Positions 8,161 through 16,692 of a stretch of 64,000 nt of DNA are shown here, one piece after another. The position numbers were made by a program, and so were the translations under genes. The stretch is from Alphaproteobacteria bacterium. Lineage in GTDB: Bacteria > Pseudomonadota > Alphaproteobacteria > Rhizobiales > Xanthobacteraceae. The stretch covers positions 992,001 to 1,056,000 of the forward strand of contig JBBCGH010000001.1 in the NCBI GenBank assembly GCA_037200445.1. Reading direction: 5' to 3'. The notes beneath the pieces are model-generated. The model saw nothing but the letters and a program-made list of their open reading frames with translations. It ran no database searches and had not been told where the DNA came from. Every line of letters begins with the position of its first letter. Positions within the stretch are counted from its first letter, which is position 1.

Positions 8161-8607
8161 ATGACCCTCCGCACCGATCACATCGCCGGTACCGCATTCG
8201 TCGTCTTCGCCATCGCGGTGTTTGCGCTTTCGGGCGACCTGCCATTCGGCAGCCTCTCGGCGCCCGGCGCCGGCATGATGCCGAAGCTGTTGCTCGTGCT
8301 GATGATCGTGTTCGGTATTGCGCTGATCCTCAGTGCGCAAGCGAGCGCGCCGCTGTCGGAAATCGACTGGAGCGATCGCAATCACGCGCTGCTCGTCGTG
8401 CTCATTGCCGGGATTGCCACGACGCTCTATCAGCCGCTCGGCTTCATCCTGACGATGTCGCTGCTCGTCTTCAGCCTGCTGATGGTCATCGAACGCAAGA
8501 ACGTGGTGCGTGCCGCCGCCTACAGCGTCGGACTGACCATGATCGCCTGGTGGGTGTTCGGCACGGCGCTCAAGTCGCCGCTCGAAACCGGTATTCTCGG
8601 ATTCTAA
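8161..8607 (+). CDS. tctB: Tripartite tricarboxylate transporter small membrane subunit TctB
   Basis: A 148-residue protein with about four membrane helices, the size and topology usual for TctB. HIAGTAFVVFAIAVF forms the first helix, followed by a short GAGMMPKLLLVLMIVFGIAL segment; the polar loop ASAPLSEIDWSDRN precedes the last two helices. TctB is the small partner of TctA in the inner membrane. Its TAA abuts the ATG of tctA. Confidence 0.88.
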   Translation: MTLRTDHIAGTAFVVFAIAVFALSGDLPFGSLSAPGAGMMPKLLLVLMIVFGIALILSAQASAPLSEIDWSDRNHALLVVLIAGIATTLYQPLGFILTMSLLVFSLLMVIERKNVVRAAAYSVGLTMIAWWVFGTALKSPLETGILGF

Positions 8608-10125
8608 ATGGACGCCATCCAATCACTCGGCCTCGGCTTTTCGGTCGCCTTGCAGCCGGCCGTGCTGTGGTACGCGTTCCTCGGCTGCCTCGTCGGCACG
8701 CTGGTCGGCGTGCTGCCGGGCATCGGGCCGCTCGCCGGCATTTCGATCCTGTTGCCGATCACCTTCGGGCTCAACGCCACCAATGCGATCGTGATGCTCG
8801 CCGGCATCTACTACGGCTCGCAGTACGGCGGCTCGACCACCTCGATCCTGTTGCGCATCCCGGGCGAAGCCTCCTCGGTGATGACCTGCATCGACGGCAA
8901 CGCGATGGCGCGCAAAGGGCGCGCCGGCGCTGCGCTCTGCATCGCGGCGGTCGGCTCCTGGATCGCCGGCACCTTCGGCGTGATCGTGCTCACCTTCATT
9001 GCGCCGCCGCTCGCCACCATCGCGCTGCGCTTCGGGCCGCCCGAATACACCGCGCTGCTGGTGCTCGGGCTGATCTTCCTCGCCTACATGTCGACCACCT
9101 CGCTGACGCGCACGCTGATCATGGCCGCGTTCGGCCTGCTGCTCGGGTGCATCGGCATCGACCCCTTGAGCGGCCACTTCCGCTACTCGTTCGATATCGC
9201 CGAACTGGGCGACGGCATCGGCATCGTGCCGGTCGCCGTCGGATTGTTCGGGCTGGGCGAAATCCTCTCGACTCCGAGTCATCAGGTGACCGGCGAGGTG
9301 ATCCGCCCGAAACTGCGCGAGCTCTGGCCGAACCGCCAAGAGTGGCGCGACTCGGGCTGGCCGATCGCGCGCGGCACCGTGATGGGATTTCTCATCGGCA
9401 TCATACCCGGCTCGGCGCACATCATTTCGAGCTTCCTCTCCTATGCGGTCGAGAAGAAGATTTCCAAGCACCCCGAAGAGTTCGGCCAGGGCGCGGTCGC
9501 AGGCGTCGCGGGTCCCGAGTCCGCGAACAATGCGGCCTCGACCGGCGCTTTCGTACCGATGCTCGCGCTTGGCATTCCGACCGGGCCGGTGACGGCCGTG
9601 CTGATGGCGGCGCTGATGGTGCACGGCGTGCCGCCGGGCCCGTCGCTGGTCAACGATCATCCGGAGGTGTTCTGGGGTTTCGTCGCCTCGATGTACGTCG
9701 GCAACGTGATGCTGCTCGCGCTGAACCTGCCGCTGGTCGGCATCTTCGTGCACCTCCTGCGCATCCCCTACGGCTATCTCTATCCGCTGATCATCATGTT
9801 CTGCATCATCGGCGTGTACGAGGTTTCCCACTCGATCGTCGACGTCTGGATTATGCTGATCATGGGCGTGGTCGGTTATCTGTTGAAGAAGTTCTCGTTC
9901 GATCCCGCGCCGCTGGTGCTCGGGCTGGTGATCGCGCCGATCTTCGAGATGAGCCTGCGGCAATCGCTCATCATGTCCGACGGCAACTGGCTGATCTTCC
10001 TGTCGCGCCCGATCGCCGGAACGCTGATGGCCGCCGCGGCTGTCCTGCTGGCGATGTCGCTGCTGTCGATGGCCTCGAAGCGGCGCGACTGGCGCGCGCA
10101 GATGGCCGAGGAGGTGAAGGAGTAA
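8608..10125 (+). CDS. tctA: Tripartite tricarboxylate transporter large permease TctA
   Basis: A 505-residue polytopic permease at the usual TctA length. Diagnostic stretches are [19 protein letters not shown] near residue 35, [20 protein letters not shown] near residue 70 and the second repeat-half motif [20 protein letters not shown] near residue 265. The protein carries about a dozen helices and uses the ion gradient to import carboxylates delivered by Bug receptors. It is the last gene of the receptor-receptor-tctB-tctA operon and faces a convergent gene across a perfect inverted repeat. Confidence 0.95.
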   Translation: MDAIQSLGLGFSVALQPAVLWYAFLGCLVGTLVGVLPGIGPLAGISILLPITFGLNATNAIVMLAGIYYGSQYGGSTTSILLRIPGEASSVMTCIDGNAMARKGRAGAALCIAAVGSWIAGTFGVIVLTFIAPPLATIALRFGPPEYTALLVLGLIFLAYMSTTSLTRTLIMAAFGLLLGCIGIDPLSGHFRYSFDIAELGDGIGIVPVAVGLFGLGEILSTPSHQVTGEVIRPKLRELWPNRQEWRDSGWPIARGTVMGFLIGIIPGSAHIISSFLSYAVEKKISKHPEEFGQGAVAGVAGPESANNAASTGAFVPMLALGIPTGPVTAVLMAALMVHGVPPGPSLVNDHPEVFWGFVASMYVGNVMLLALNLPLVGIFVHLLRIPYGYLYPLIIMFCIIGVYEVSHSIVDVWIMLIMGVVGYLLKKFSFDPAPLVLGLVIAPIFEMSLRQSLIMSDGNWLIFLSRPIAGTLMAAAAVLLAMSLLSMASKRRDWRAQMAEEVKE

Positions 10126-10162
10126 CTCTCCGCCATTCCGGGGCTGGCCGAAGGCCGGGCCC

Positions 10163-10225
10163 GGAATCCATAGCCACGAACCTCTCGATTTGAGCGTGAT
10201 CGCGAGGTTCGTGGCTATGGATTCC
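10163..10225. terminator. Perfect 22-bp inverted repeat between convergent genes, likely bidirectional terminator
   Basis: Arms at 10163-10184 and 10204-10225 are exact reverse complements with a 19-base loop, and weaker pairing continues outward through CATTCCGG/CCGGAATG. It sits between tctA and the convergent CoA-transferase-like gene. The right arm contains the TAG stop of that gene. A related copy of the outer sequence is at 14364-14408. Confidence 0.75.
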
Positions 10226-10982
10226 GGCCCTCGCTGCGCTCGGCCGGAATGACGGGGATGCCAAAAACCCTCTGTGCAAACTGCGGGTAGACCTCCGCCA
10301 GCTGCGGCGCGACCGTCTCGCGCATCAGCTTTAGAGTCTCGTCGCTCGGCGCCTGGGTCACCGGCACATCGTTGGGCCGGTCGAAATCGAAGCCGGTGTT
10401 TTCGACGATCTCTTCCACGGTATGGCCGGGATGCACGCTCGCCAGCGTGAAGCGCTTGGCGGCCCGATCGAACGAGAACAGGCAGCGATTGGTGATGAGC
10501 CCGACCGGTCCGCCGGTACGATGCACATTCGCGTCGCTGCCGCCGGGCGCCGAGACGAACGAAACCTTGGGTACCAGCGTGCGGCGCGAATGCTCGAGGC
10601 GAAACAGGATCACCTTCAACACCACGTAATAGAGGTAGCCCGAGCCGAACGAGCCGGGGAAGCGCACGTTCGGCTGCTCATAGTCGCCAACGCTGACCAG
10701 ATTGATGTTGCCTTGCCCGTCGATCTCTCCACCCGAAAGAAAGAACACATCGACGCGGCCCTGGCCGGCGCAATCGAACAGTTCCTTGCCGCCATCCGTG
10801 AAGAACATGTGGCGGCGGCTGCCGAGCAGCGACACGTAAGGCTTGCCCCCGCCGCGCTCGCGCAGCGTGAGCGCGGCGAGCGCCGGGATCGGCGAGGCGT
10901 TGCCGACCGCCACATGCCGCACCTCGCCGATCAGCCGCATGATCGTGTCGGCGAGGAGCTCTTCGTCGCGAAAGTCAGTCAC
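10215..10982 (-). CDS. CoA-transferase subunit beta-like protein (IpdB/GctB type)
   Basis: A 255-residue frame. I chose GTG 10982, whose GTGA overlaps the TGA of the alpha gene. NASPIPALAALTLRERGG, VDVFFLSGGEIDGQGNINL and SAPGGSDANVHRTGGPVG match the beta subunit of class I CoA-transferase relatives such as GctB and IpdB. I do not see the catalytic glutamate motif of true transferases (S-E-N-G type) at the expected place, so a CoA-hydrolase or ring-opening role as in IpdAB is possible. The last residues (AERSEGRNP) come from the palindromic repeat at 10163-10225. Confidence 0.8.
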   Translation of the reverse strand: MTDFRDEELLADTIMRLIGEVRHVAVGNASPIPALAALTLRERGGGKPYVSLLGSRRHMFFTDGGKELFDCAGQGRVDVFFLSGGEIDGQGNINLVSVGDYEQPNVRFPGSFGSGYLYYVVLKVILFRLEHSRRTLVPKVSFVSAPGGSDANVHRTGGPVGLITNRCLFSFDRAAKRFTLASVHPGHTVEEIVENTGFDFDRPNDVPVTQAPSDETLKLMRETVAPQLAEVYPQFAQRVFGIPVIPAERSEGRNP

Positions 10983-11797
10983 GCTGCGCGCTTCACATAC
11001 ACATGCTGCTCGCAATACCGCGCGAAGCCGTCCGCGGTCGTGGCCAGCTTGGCGTACTCGGCGAGGTTCGCGCCGTCGGCCGGATAATGGTCAGGCATCC
11101 GCAGCGGCCATGCGCCGCGCGGTGCCAGCGCGACCGTGTCGACATAGAAGCCCGGCACGGTCGCGGCGGAGAGCGCGGGGTCGTCCATCAGATTGCCGTC
11201 GTACATCTTCTCCACCGTCGCGATGGTGCGCGCCGAAGCATGCGCCATCATCAGCGCCTCGCGGTCGCGGCCGAAAAACACATTGCCGGCGCGGTCCGCC
11301 ATTGGCGTGTGGATGAGCGCGAAGTCCGGCTTGATGGCGGGCAGCAGCACGATCGGATCGTCGTTGCCGAACGGGTTGTCGATCACCCGCCAGTCGGGCC
11401 GGTGCGCCAGGATGTCGGAGCCGATCAGCCCGCGCAGAGGCATGAACGGCACGCCCTTCTCGGCGGCCTGCACCTGTGCGTAGATCGCCGGGCACGTGGC
11501 GTCCAACATGCGGATGGTCCTGCCGAGGACCGCGGCCGTGAAGCGCGGCGCCGGTCCGAATTCGCCGAGGCTCACGGCCGACGTCTCCAGCGTCTCGACG
11601 CAGCCGGCCCCGATCAGCATGTCGGCCTGCAGCGTCGACGTGGGCAGCGCGACCAGATGCAGCCGCTTGACGCCGCGGCGGATCAGCGCGCGGGTCGCCT
11701 CCATCGGCACGCCGGAGGCCTCGCGCGGCACGATCACCATCGCGCCGTCCGGAATGGCGGCGACGGCTTCGTCGACGGAGGTGGCGATTGTGGGCAT
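10979..11797 (-). CDS. CoA-transferase subunit alpha-like protein (IpdA/GctA type)
   Basis: A 272-residue partner of the beta-like protein. ATG 11797 is better spaced from AAGGGGGAG than GTG 11800. The fold marks are DGAMVIVPREASGVPMEATR near the N-terminus and, later, PFMPLRGLIGSDILAHRPDW and KPDFALIHTPMADRAGNVFF. These are shared with glutaconate CoA-transferase A and IpdA. Start and stop overlap the flanking genes, so receptor, alpha and beta form one coupled operon. The CoA substrate is unknown. Confidence 0.82.
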   Translation of the reverse strand: MPTIATSVDEAVAAIPDGAMVIVPREASGVPMEATRALIRRGVKRLHLVALPTSTLQADMLIGAGCVETLETSAVSLGEFGPAPRFTAAVLGRTIRMLDATCPAIYAQVQAAEKGVPFMPLRGLIGSDILAHRPDWRVIDNPFGNDDPIVLLPAIKPDFALIHTPMADRAGNVFFGRDREALMMAHASARTIATVEKMYDGNLMDDPALSAATVPGFYVDTVALAPRGAWPLRMPDHYPADGANLAEYAKLATTADGFARYCEQHVYVKRAA

Positions 11798-12768
11798 CAC
11801 ATCTCCCCCTTGATGTCGTTTTCCTTCACCACCGGGCCCCAGAGCTTTCCCTGCGCGGTGTTGAACTTGCGGAGCTCATCCGGCCCGGCCATCACCAGCG
11901 TCATCTGCTGGTTCTCTGTCAGCGTCTTGGTCACCCGCTCATCCTTGATCGTTTCGGCAAGCTCCTTGTTGAAGCGTTCGACGATCGGCCTCGGGGTGCC
12001 GGCCGGCGCAAAAATACCCCACCAAGTGTAGCCGGTCAGCTCCGGCACCGTCTCGCTTACGGTCGGCACGTCCGCGAGCGCCGGCACGCGCTTCTCGCCG
12101 GTCTGTACGATCGGGCGGATCTTGCCACTGCCGACCTGGGGCGTGACCAGCGCAACACTGCCGATGATGAAATCGACATGCCCGCCAAGCGCGTCATTCA
12201 TCGCCGGCCCGCCGCCGCGGTAGGGCACGTGGGTGAGCTTCACGCCGGTCTTCTTCTGCAACAGCACCATGAAAAGGTGGCCGATCGAGCCGGAGCCGAC
12301 CGAGGCATACGACAAGCCGTCCGGCTTCGCCTTCGCGGCGCCAAGCACGTCGGCGAGCGTCCTGAACTCGTGCTTGGTGCCGACTGCCAGGAGATACGGC
12401 GCGGTCGCCACCAGCATCACGGGGTCGAGGTCCTTCTCCGTGTCGTACTGCAGGTTCATCAGATACGGGTTGACCGAGTGCGTATCGAACACGAAGAGCC
12501 AGGTGTTACCGTCGGGCGGCGACTTCGCGAACACGGCGGTCCCGGCAGCACCCGACGCTCCCGGCTTGTTCTCGATGATGATGTTGGCGGAAAGCCGCTG
12601 CTGCAGCCCGGCCTGCACCACGCGCGCCAGCGCGTCGGTCGAGCCGCCGGGCGGGAAGGGGACGATGAAGCGGATCGGCCCGGAGGGCCAGGTCTGCGCC
12701 TGCGCCTCACCGGTAAGACCGGCCGCCGCGGCGGCAAGCAGCACGTTTCTTCTCGTTAGTCGCGCCAC
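11797..12768 (-). CDS. Tripartite tricarboxylate transporter receptor (Bug/TctC family)
   Basis: A 323-residue receptor starting at GTG 12768 with AGGGAG seven bases upstream. The signal peptide is TRRNVLLAAAAAGLTGEAQA. IRFIVPFPPGGSTDALARVV, IIIENKPGASGAAGTA and HVPYRGGGPAMNDALGGHVD are the standard Bug landmarks. No tctAB genes follow it; instead it leads the CoA-transferase-like pair, which suggests that the captured acid is activated to a CoA thioester. The nearest membrane subunits are at 8161-10125. Confidence 0.92.
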   Translation of the reverse strand: MARLTRRNVLLAAAAAGLTGEAQAQTWPSGPIRFIVPFPPGGSTDALARVVQAGLQQRLSANIIIENKPGASGAAGTAVFAKSPPDGNTWLFVFDTHSVNPYLMNLQYDTEKDLDPVMLVATAPYLLAVGTKHEFRTLADVLGAAKAKPDGLSYASVGSGSIGHLFMVLLQKKTGVKLTHVPYRGGGPAMNDALGGHVDFIIGSVALVTPQVGSGKIRPIVQTGEKRVPALADVPTVSETVPELTGYTWWGIFAPAGTPRPIVERFNKELAETIKDERVTKTLTENQQMTLVMAGPDELRKFNTAQGKLWGPVVKENDIKGEM

Positions 12769-12793
12769 GCTTCACTCCCTGTTCGTTTGCGAA

Positions 12794-12807
12794 GCGATTG
12801 TAATCGC
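12794..12807. promoter_or_regulatory. Candidate operator GCGATT-GT-AATCGC in divergent promoter gap
   Basis: A perfect 6+2+6 palindrome lies in the 114-base gap between the divergent receptor gene (start 12768) and membrane-protein gene (start 12883). A second short palindrome, GCGTACGC, is at about 12849-12856. Position suits a regulator site. No regulator gene is adjacent, so this is tentative. Confidence 0.25.
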
Positions 12808-12882
12808 CCGCGACGCCCTTTCGCCAGCGGGGGTGAGCCGCTAGCGTTGCGTACGCGAAATTGCCGCACCGGGGAGGGGCGC

Positions 12883-13329
12883 ATGGAGATTTTCAACGAC
12901 GGCAACCTGCTGGCGCGCATCCTGCTGACGCTGGCGACCATCGGCTACGGCGTCGTCACCATGAAGGCCGATTTCAATCGCACGCACGCGACCAACCCTT
13001 TGTGGACCCCGCATGCCCGCTTCCACGTGGTGTGGCAGATCACGAGCTATGTGGGCTTCGGCCTGATGGCGTTCGCGCTGATCTGGTTGCCCGGGCCGTA
13101 TCGGGTGGAGCGCCTCTATCTGGCAGCCGGTTTCGCGGCGGTCGTCTACGGCGCGTTTTTCATCGCGCTCGCCACGATGTCGGTCTATGGCGGGCGCACC
13201 TATGACGACAACGGCTATCAGCCGTTGACGATGCGCATCGGGCGCCCGCGCCTGATGGACCTCAACGTGACCGTGTTCCTGGTGCAGTCGGTCGTGCTCC
13301 TTGCCGGCGCCGCGCTGATCGCGCGCTGA
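12883..13329 (+). CDS. Four-helix membrane protein of unknown function
   Basis: A 148-residue protein starting at ATG 12883, directly after a strong GGGGAGGGGCGC ribosome site. The first helix is LLARILLTLATIGYGVVT; it is followed by the polar block KADFNRTHATNPLWTPHARF with two histidines that could bind metal or haem. Three more hydrophobic segments follow. It resembles small uncharacterised proteins annotated as DUF6640, but I am not certain. It heads the plus-strand pair with the amidohydrolase at 13374. Confidence 0.6.
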   Translation: MEIFNDGNLLARILLTLATIGYGVVTMKADFNRTHATNPLWTPHARFHVVWQITSYVGFGLMAFALIWLPGPYRVERLYLAAGFAAVVYGAFFIALATMSVYGGRTYDDNGYQPLTMRIGRPRLMDLNVTVFLVQSVVLLAGAALIAR

Positions 13330-13373
13330 GCCTCGGCGGCCGCCTCGCACTCTCCTTTTTGCCGGAGCTTTCC

Positions 13374-14357
13374 ATGACCGTCGTTGACGTGCACACCCAC
13401 ATGCTCACGCTCGACTGGATCGAGCTGTTGAAACAGCACGGCGGCGTCTACGACGTGAAGCCCACCAGAGCGGGACAAAATTCGATCTGGAAAGACGGCG
13501 CGCCGTTCATGACGCTGATGCCCGGCATGTGGGACTACGACCTGCGCATCAAGGCGATGGACAAGGCCAAGGTCGACGTTGCGATCATCTCGCTCACCTG
13601 CCCGAACTGTTTCTTCGGCGACCGCGCGATCAGCCTGAAAGCCGCGCAGATCGTGAACGATTCGATGGCCGAGCAGGCACGGGCACGACCGGATCGTATC
13701 CGGTGGATGGCCTCGATCCCGTGGCAATACCCCGACGACGCGAAGGCCGAGCTGGCGCGCTGCGTGAAGGCCGGTGCGGTCGGTGTGATGCAACTCGCCA
13801 ATGTGGTGGGTGCGGAATTGACCGACGAGACGTTCGCGCCCGTGTGGGCCGAGATCGACCGGTTTGGCCTGCCGGTACTGATCCATCCCGGCACGCCGCC
13901 TGGCATGGCGGCCATGAACCTCGGCGAATTCGGCCTGGTGCCGCCGATCGGCTTCATGATCGACACGACGCTGGCGTTTTCGCGGATGATTTTCTCAGGC
14001 TTCCTCGACACATATCCGAACGTGAAGCTGATCGCCGCGCATGGCGGTGCCACCTTGCCGTATCTTGCAGGCCGGCTCGACCGCTGCCACGAGATGATCC
14101 CGGCGTGCGCGTCGGTGATCAAGGAAAGGCCGAGCGAGTATCTAAAGCGCATCTGGTACGACACGGTCGTGTACGACCAGGGCGCGCTCGAGATGTGCAT
14201 CGCGGTCGCGGGCTCGGCCGATCGCGTGCTCTATGGCTCGGATTACCCGCATAACATCGGCGACATGGCGGGGTGTTTGGCGCGGGTCGATGCGCTGCCC
14301 GCCGCGCAGGCGAAGCGGGTGCGGGGTGCGGCGGCAAGGGAGTTGTTTGGGCTCTGA
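13374..14357 (+). CDS. Amidohydrolase-family metal-dependent hydrolase/decarboxylase (ACMSD-like)
   Basis: A 327-residue TIM-barrel protein starting at ATG 13374 (GGAG seven bases upstream). The metal motif DVHTHM is at the N-terminus, a second histidine is in PVLIHPGTPPGM, another in IAAHGGATLPYLAGRLDR, and the metal aspartate is in LYGSDYPHN. This is the amidohydrolase-2 layout of aminocarboxymuconate-semialdehyde decarboxylase and gamma-resorcylate decarboxylase relatives. It acts in the cytoplasm on a carboxylated or cyclic intermediate that I cannot identify. Confidence 0.88.
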   Translation: MTVVDVHTHMLTLDWIELLKQHGGVYDVKPTRAGQNSIWKDGAPFMTLMPGMWDYDLRIKAMDKAKVDVAIISLTCPNCFFGDRAISLKAAQIVNDSMAEQARARPDRIRWMASIPWQYPDDAKAELARCVKAGAVGVMQLANVVGAELTDETFAPVWAEIDRFGLPVLIHPGTPPGMAAMNLGEFGLVPPIGFMIDTTLAFSRMIFSGFLDTYPNVKLIAAHGGATLPYLAGRLDRCHEMIPACASVIKERPSEYLKRIWYDTVVYDQGALEMCIAVAGSADRVLYGSDYPHNIGDMAGCLARVDALPAAQAKRVRGAAARELFGL

Positions 14358-14363
14358 GGTTGG

Positions 14364-14408
14364 TCATTCCGGGGCCGGCCCAAGGCCGGAGCCCGGAATC
14401 CATAACCA
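14364..14408. repeat. Palindromic repeat, GTCATTCCGGGGCCGG family
   Basis: A short element (GTCATTCCGGGGCCGGCCC then GGCCGGAGCCCGGAATCCAT) related to the outer parts of the inverted repeat at 10130-10257. It sits between the convergent amidohydrolase and carboxymuconolactone-decarboxylase-like genes, where a terminator is expected. Confidence 0.65.
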
Positions 14409-14428
14409 CCACTGGTCCGATGACGCCA

Positions 14429-14815
14429 CTATGGGGCCTTCTCCATCTCGGCCAGCACCTCCTTCGCGGTCCGCACCGAGTCGAGCATGATCGGTGCGCC
14501 CGCATAAAGCCCGACATGCAGGAAGATCTCGCGGATCTCCTCGCGCGTCACGCCGTTGGTGACCGCGCCGCGCACGTGGCCGCGCAGCTCGTGCTGGCGA
14601 TTGAGAATGGCAAGCATCGCGAGGTTGAGCATGCTGCGCGTCTTGCGGCTCAAGCCCTCGCGGCCCCACACCGCGCCCCAGCCGTGCTCGGTGATGAAAT
14701 CCTGGATCGGCTTGCCGATGTCGTCCTGGTTCGCGGCAAGCGCCCTGTCCACATAGGCCCCGCCCATCACGGCGCGGCGCAACTCCATCCCTTTGTCGTA
14801 CAGCTTCTGGTCCAC
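14429..14815 (-). CDS. Carboxymuconolactone decarboxylase family protein
   Basis: A 128-residue protein starting at GTG 14815 with AAGGGAG six bases upstream. The core ELRGHVRGAVTNGVTREEI near residues 85-103 is typical of PcaC-type proteins, as is RKTRSMLNLAMLAILNRQ before it. PcaC removes CO2 from 4-carboxymuconolactone in the protocatechuate pathway; many relatives act on other small acids. No peroxidatic CxxC is present, so it is not AhpD-like. The next gene upstream on the same strand is an amidohydrolase. Confidence 0.85.
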   Translation of the reverse strand: MDQKLYDKGMELRRAVMGGAYVDRALAANQDDIGKPIQDFITEHGWGAVWGREGLSRKTRSMLNLAMLAILNRQHELRGHVRGAVTNGVTREEIREIFLHVGLYAGAPIMLDSVRTAKEVLAEMEKAP

Positions 14816-14829
14816 GGTATTCTCCCTTT

Positions 14830-15747
14830 TCACAATCGATAGATCCGCACGGCATTGTCGTGGAACAGCATGCGCCGCTCCTCGGCCGGCCGGTTCGAGA
14901 CGGCGGCGCGGAAGCCGCCATAGATCACCGGAAACGAGCCGGTCAGCCCGTCGACCGGAAAGTTGCTGGCGAACATGCAGCGCTCCGGCCCGAAGATGTT
15001 GATGGTGTCGCGGATGATCGGGCCATTGGCGGTCAGCGTCCACGGCAGGCCGGGCCGGCCGAGGCCGGAGATCTTGATCGCGACGTTCGGCTGTGCGGCT
15101 GCGGTTTCCAGCGCGGCGCGCCAGCCGGCCAGCGCCTCGTCGCTGCGGTCGTGCGGCAGCGCGGTGTGCACGATGACGATCTGCGTGTTGGGGAAATCGC
15201 GCGCGAGCTCTGCGAGCGCATCGAGATGCCACCACGGCGTCTGCACGTCGAACGAGAAGCCGTACTTTTCCAGCAGCGCGTAGCCGCGGCGCCATGTCGG
15301 ATCGTCCATCGAGCCGGGCTCGCCGCGTTTCGCATCGCCGGGTTTCGCGGCGGCCGCCGGAAAGTTGCGCACGCCGCGCGTCAGCTTCGATTTCGCGTGG
15401 CCGGCCAGCACAGGCTCGATGTCGTCGCGTGCAAAATACGCAGCGCCGACCAGCGCATGCGGATAGCCGTATTCGCGCGCAACCTCGTCGAGCCAGCGCG
15501 TCTCGCCCGCGGGGTCGGTGGGGTCCCAATTGGCCTGAATATGAACGGTCTTGACGATGTTCAGACCCGCCGCGTCGCGCCGATAGGCCGGCAGCAGGTA
15601 GTTGTGCTTGAGCGAGGAGTAGTCGCCATAGCGGAAATGCACCGGCTTCGGGTCGCACAGCCAGGGATAATAGTTGCGCGACAAGTCCCAGAAATGCTGG
15701 TGCGGATCGACGATCGGAAAATCGCCCGCGGTTGCCTCAGTCGCCAT
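14830..15747 (-). CDS. Amidohydrolase-2 family metal-dependent hydrolase
   Basis: A 305-residue protein; I use ATG 15747, though GTG 15771 in the same frame is possible. The metal pair is in IVDPHQHFWDL. The later landmarks QIVIVHTALPH and CMFASNFPVDGLTGSFPVIY fit the family of lactone hydrolases that includes 2-pyrone-4,6-dicarbaxylate hydrolase relatives and sugar lactonases. It ends 14 bases before the carboxymuconolactone-decarboxylase-like gene, so the two likely share a transcript and may act on consecutive lactone or muconate-type intermediates. Confidence 0.85.
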   Translation of the reverse strand: MATEATAGDFPIVDPHQHFWDLSRNYYPWLCDPKPVHFRYGDYSSLKHNYLLPAYRRDAAGLNIVKTVHIQANWDPTDPAGETRWLDEVAREYGYPHALVGAAYFARDDIEPVLAGHAKSKLTRGVRNFPAAAAKPGDAKRGEPGSMDDPTWRRGYALLEKYGFSFDVQTPWWHLDALAELARDFPNTQIVIVHTALPHDRSDEALAGWRAALETAAAQPNVAIKISGLGRPGLPWTLTANGPIIRDTINIFGPERCMFASNFPVDGLTGSFPVIYGGFRAAVSNRPAEERRMLFHDNAVRIYRL

Positions 15748-15821
15748 CGACGCCTGCTGTATTCCGATCACCGGTGCGTCTAACTTAGCATCTCCAGCGA
15801 GGTGTGCGACGGGGAATCGCG

Positions 15822-16688
15822 ATGCATGTTCTGGTCAACGGCGTGCGGCTGTTCTTCGATGTCGAGGGCGGAAAGCTCGTGCCCGACGGCCCCGCGATGC
15901 GCGAGAAGTCGACGCTGATCTTGCTGCACGGCGGGCCGGGCTTCGACCACACCAGCTACAAGCCGGCCTATTCGGCCTTGTCGGACGTCGCGCAGGTCAT
16001 CTATCTCGATCATCGCGGCAACGGGCGTAGCGACGCTGGGCCGAAAGAGTCATGGACGCTGGCGCAATGGGGCGACGACGTGCGCGCCTTCTGCGACGCA
16101 CTCGGCATCGAGAAGCCGATCGTGCTCGGCGTGTCATTCGGCGGCATGGTGGCGATGTCCTATGCGGCGCGCCACCCGGATCATCCGGCAAAGCTGATCC
16201 TGATCACCACCGAGGCGAAGGGCGATTCGTACCTGGAACAGCGCGTCCAGCTATTCGAGAAATTCGGCGGACCGGAGGTCGGTGCGCTGGCGCGCCGCCG
16301 CTTCCTGGAGGTCAAAGGTCAGATGGATGACGCAGCGGTCGCCAAGTGGCGAACGCTGGCGATGCCGCATTACACCCGCAGATCACGCGCCGAGGGAATG
16401 GGGCGCGCGATCGTTCGGCAGGACGTCCTGCACTGGTTCACGCGGCCGGGGGAAGGAGAAGGGCACACCTTCAACTTCCTGGCCGACCTTCACCGCATCC
16501 AATGCCCGACGCTGGTGATGGGCGGCGAGGACGATCCCATGACGCCGATCGAGGCGCAAATCGATATCGCAGCGGCACTGCCGCAGCATCTGGTGCGCTT
16601 CGAGCGGTTTTCAGACTGCGGGCACGCCGTGATTCCGGATCAGCCCGAACGCGGGCTCGCGCTGATCCGTGAATTCATCACGCCGTGA
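15822..16688 (+). CDS. Alpha/beta hydrolase, proline-iminopeptidase-like
   Basis: A 288-residue cytoplasmic hydrolase from ATG 15822 (GGGGA seven bases upstream). The oxyanion motif HGGPGFDH near residue 35, the DHRGNGRSD strand, the nucleophile elbow GVSFGGM, the acid in GGEDDPMTP and the histidine in DCGHAVIPD complete the catalytic triad. The HGGPG motif points to the prolyl iminopeptidase branch, which also includes lactone and ester hydrolases. It is divergent from the amidohydrolase at 14830. Confidence 0.88.
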   Translation: MHVLVNGVRLFFDVEGGKLVPDGPAMREKSTLILLHGGPGFDHTSYKPAYSALSDVAQVIYLDHRGNGRSDAGPKESWTLAQWGDDVRAFCDALGIEKPIVLGVSFGGMVAMSYAARHPDHPAKLILITTEAKGDSYLEQRVQLFEKFGGPEVGALARRRFLEVKGQMDDAAVAKWRTLAMPHYTRRSRAEGMGRAIVRQDVLHWFTRPGEGEGHTFNFLADLHRIQCPTLVMGGEDDPMTPIEAQIDIAAALPQHLVRFERFSDCGHAVIPDQPERGLALIREFITP

Positions 16689-16692
16689 GGGA

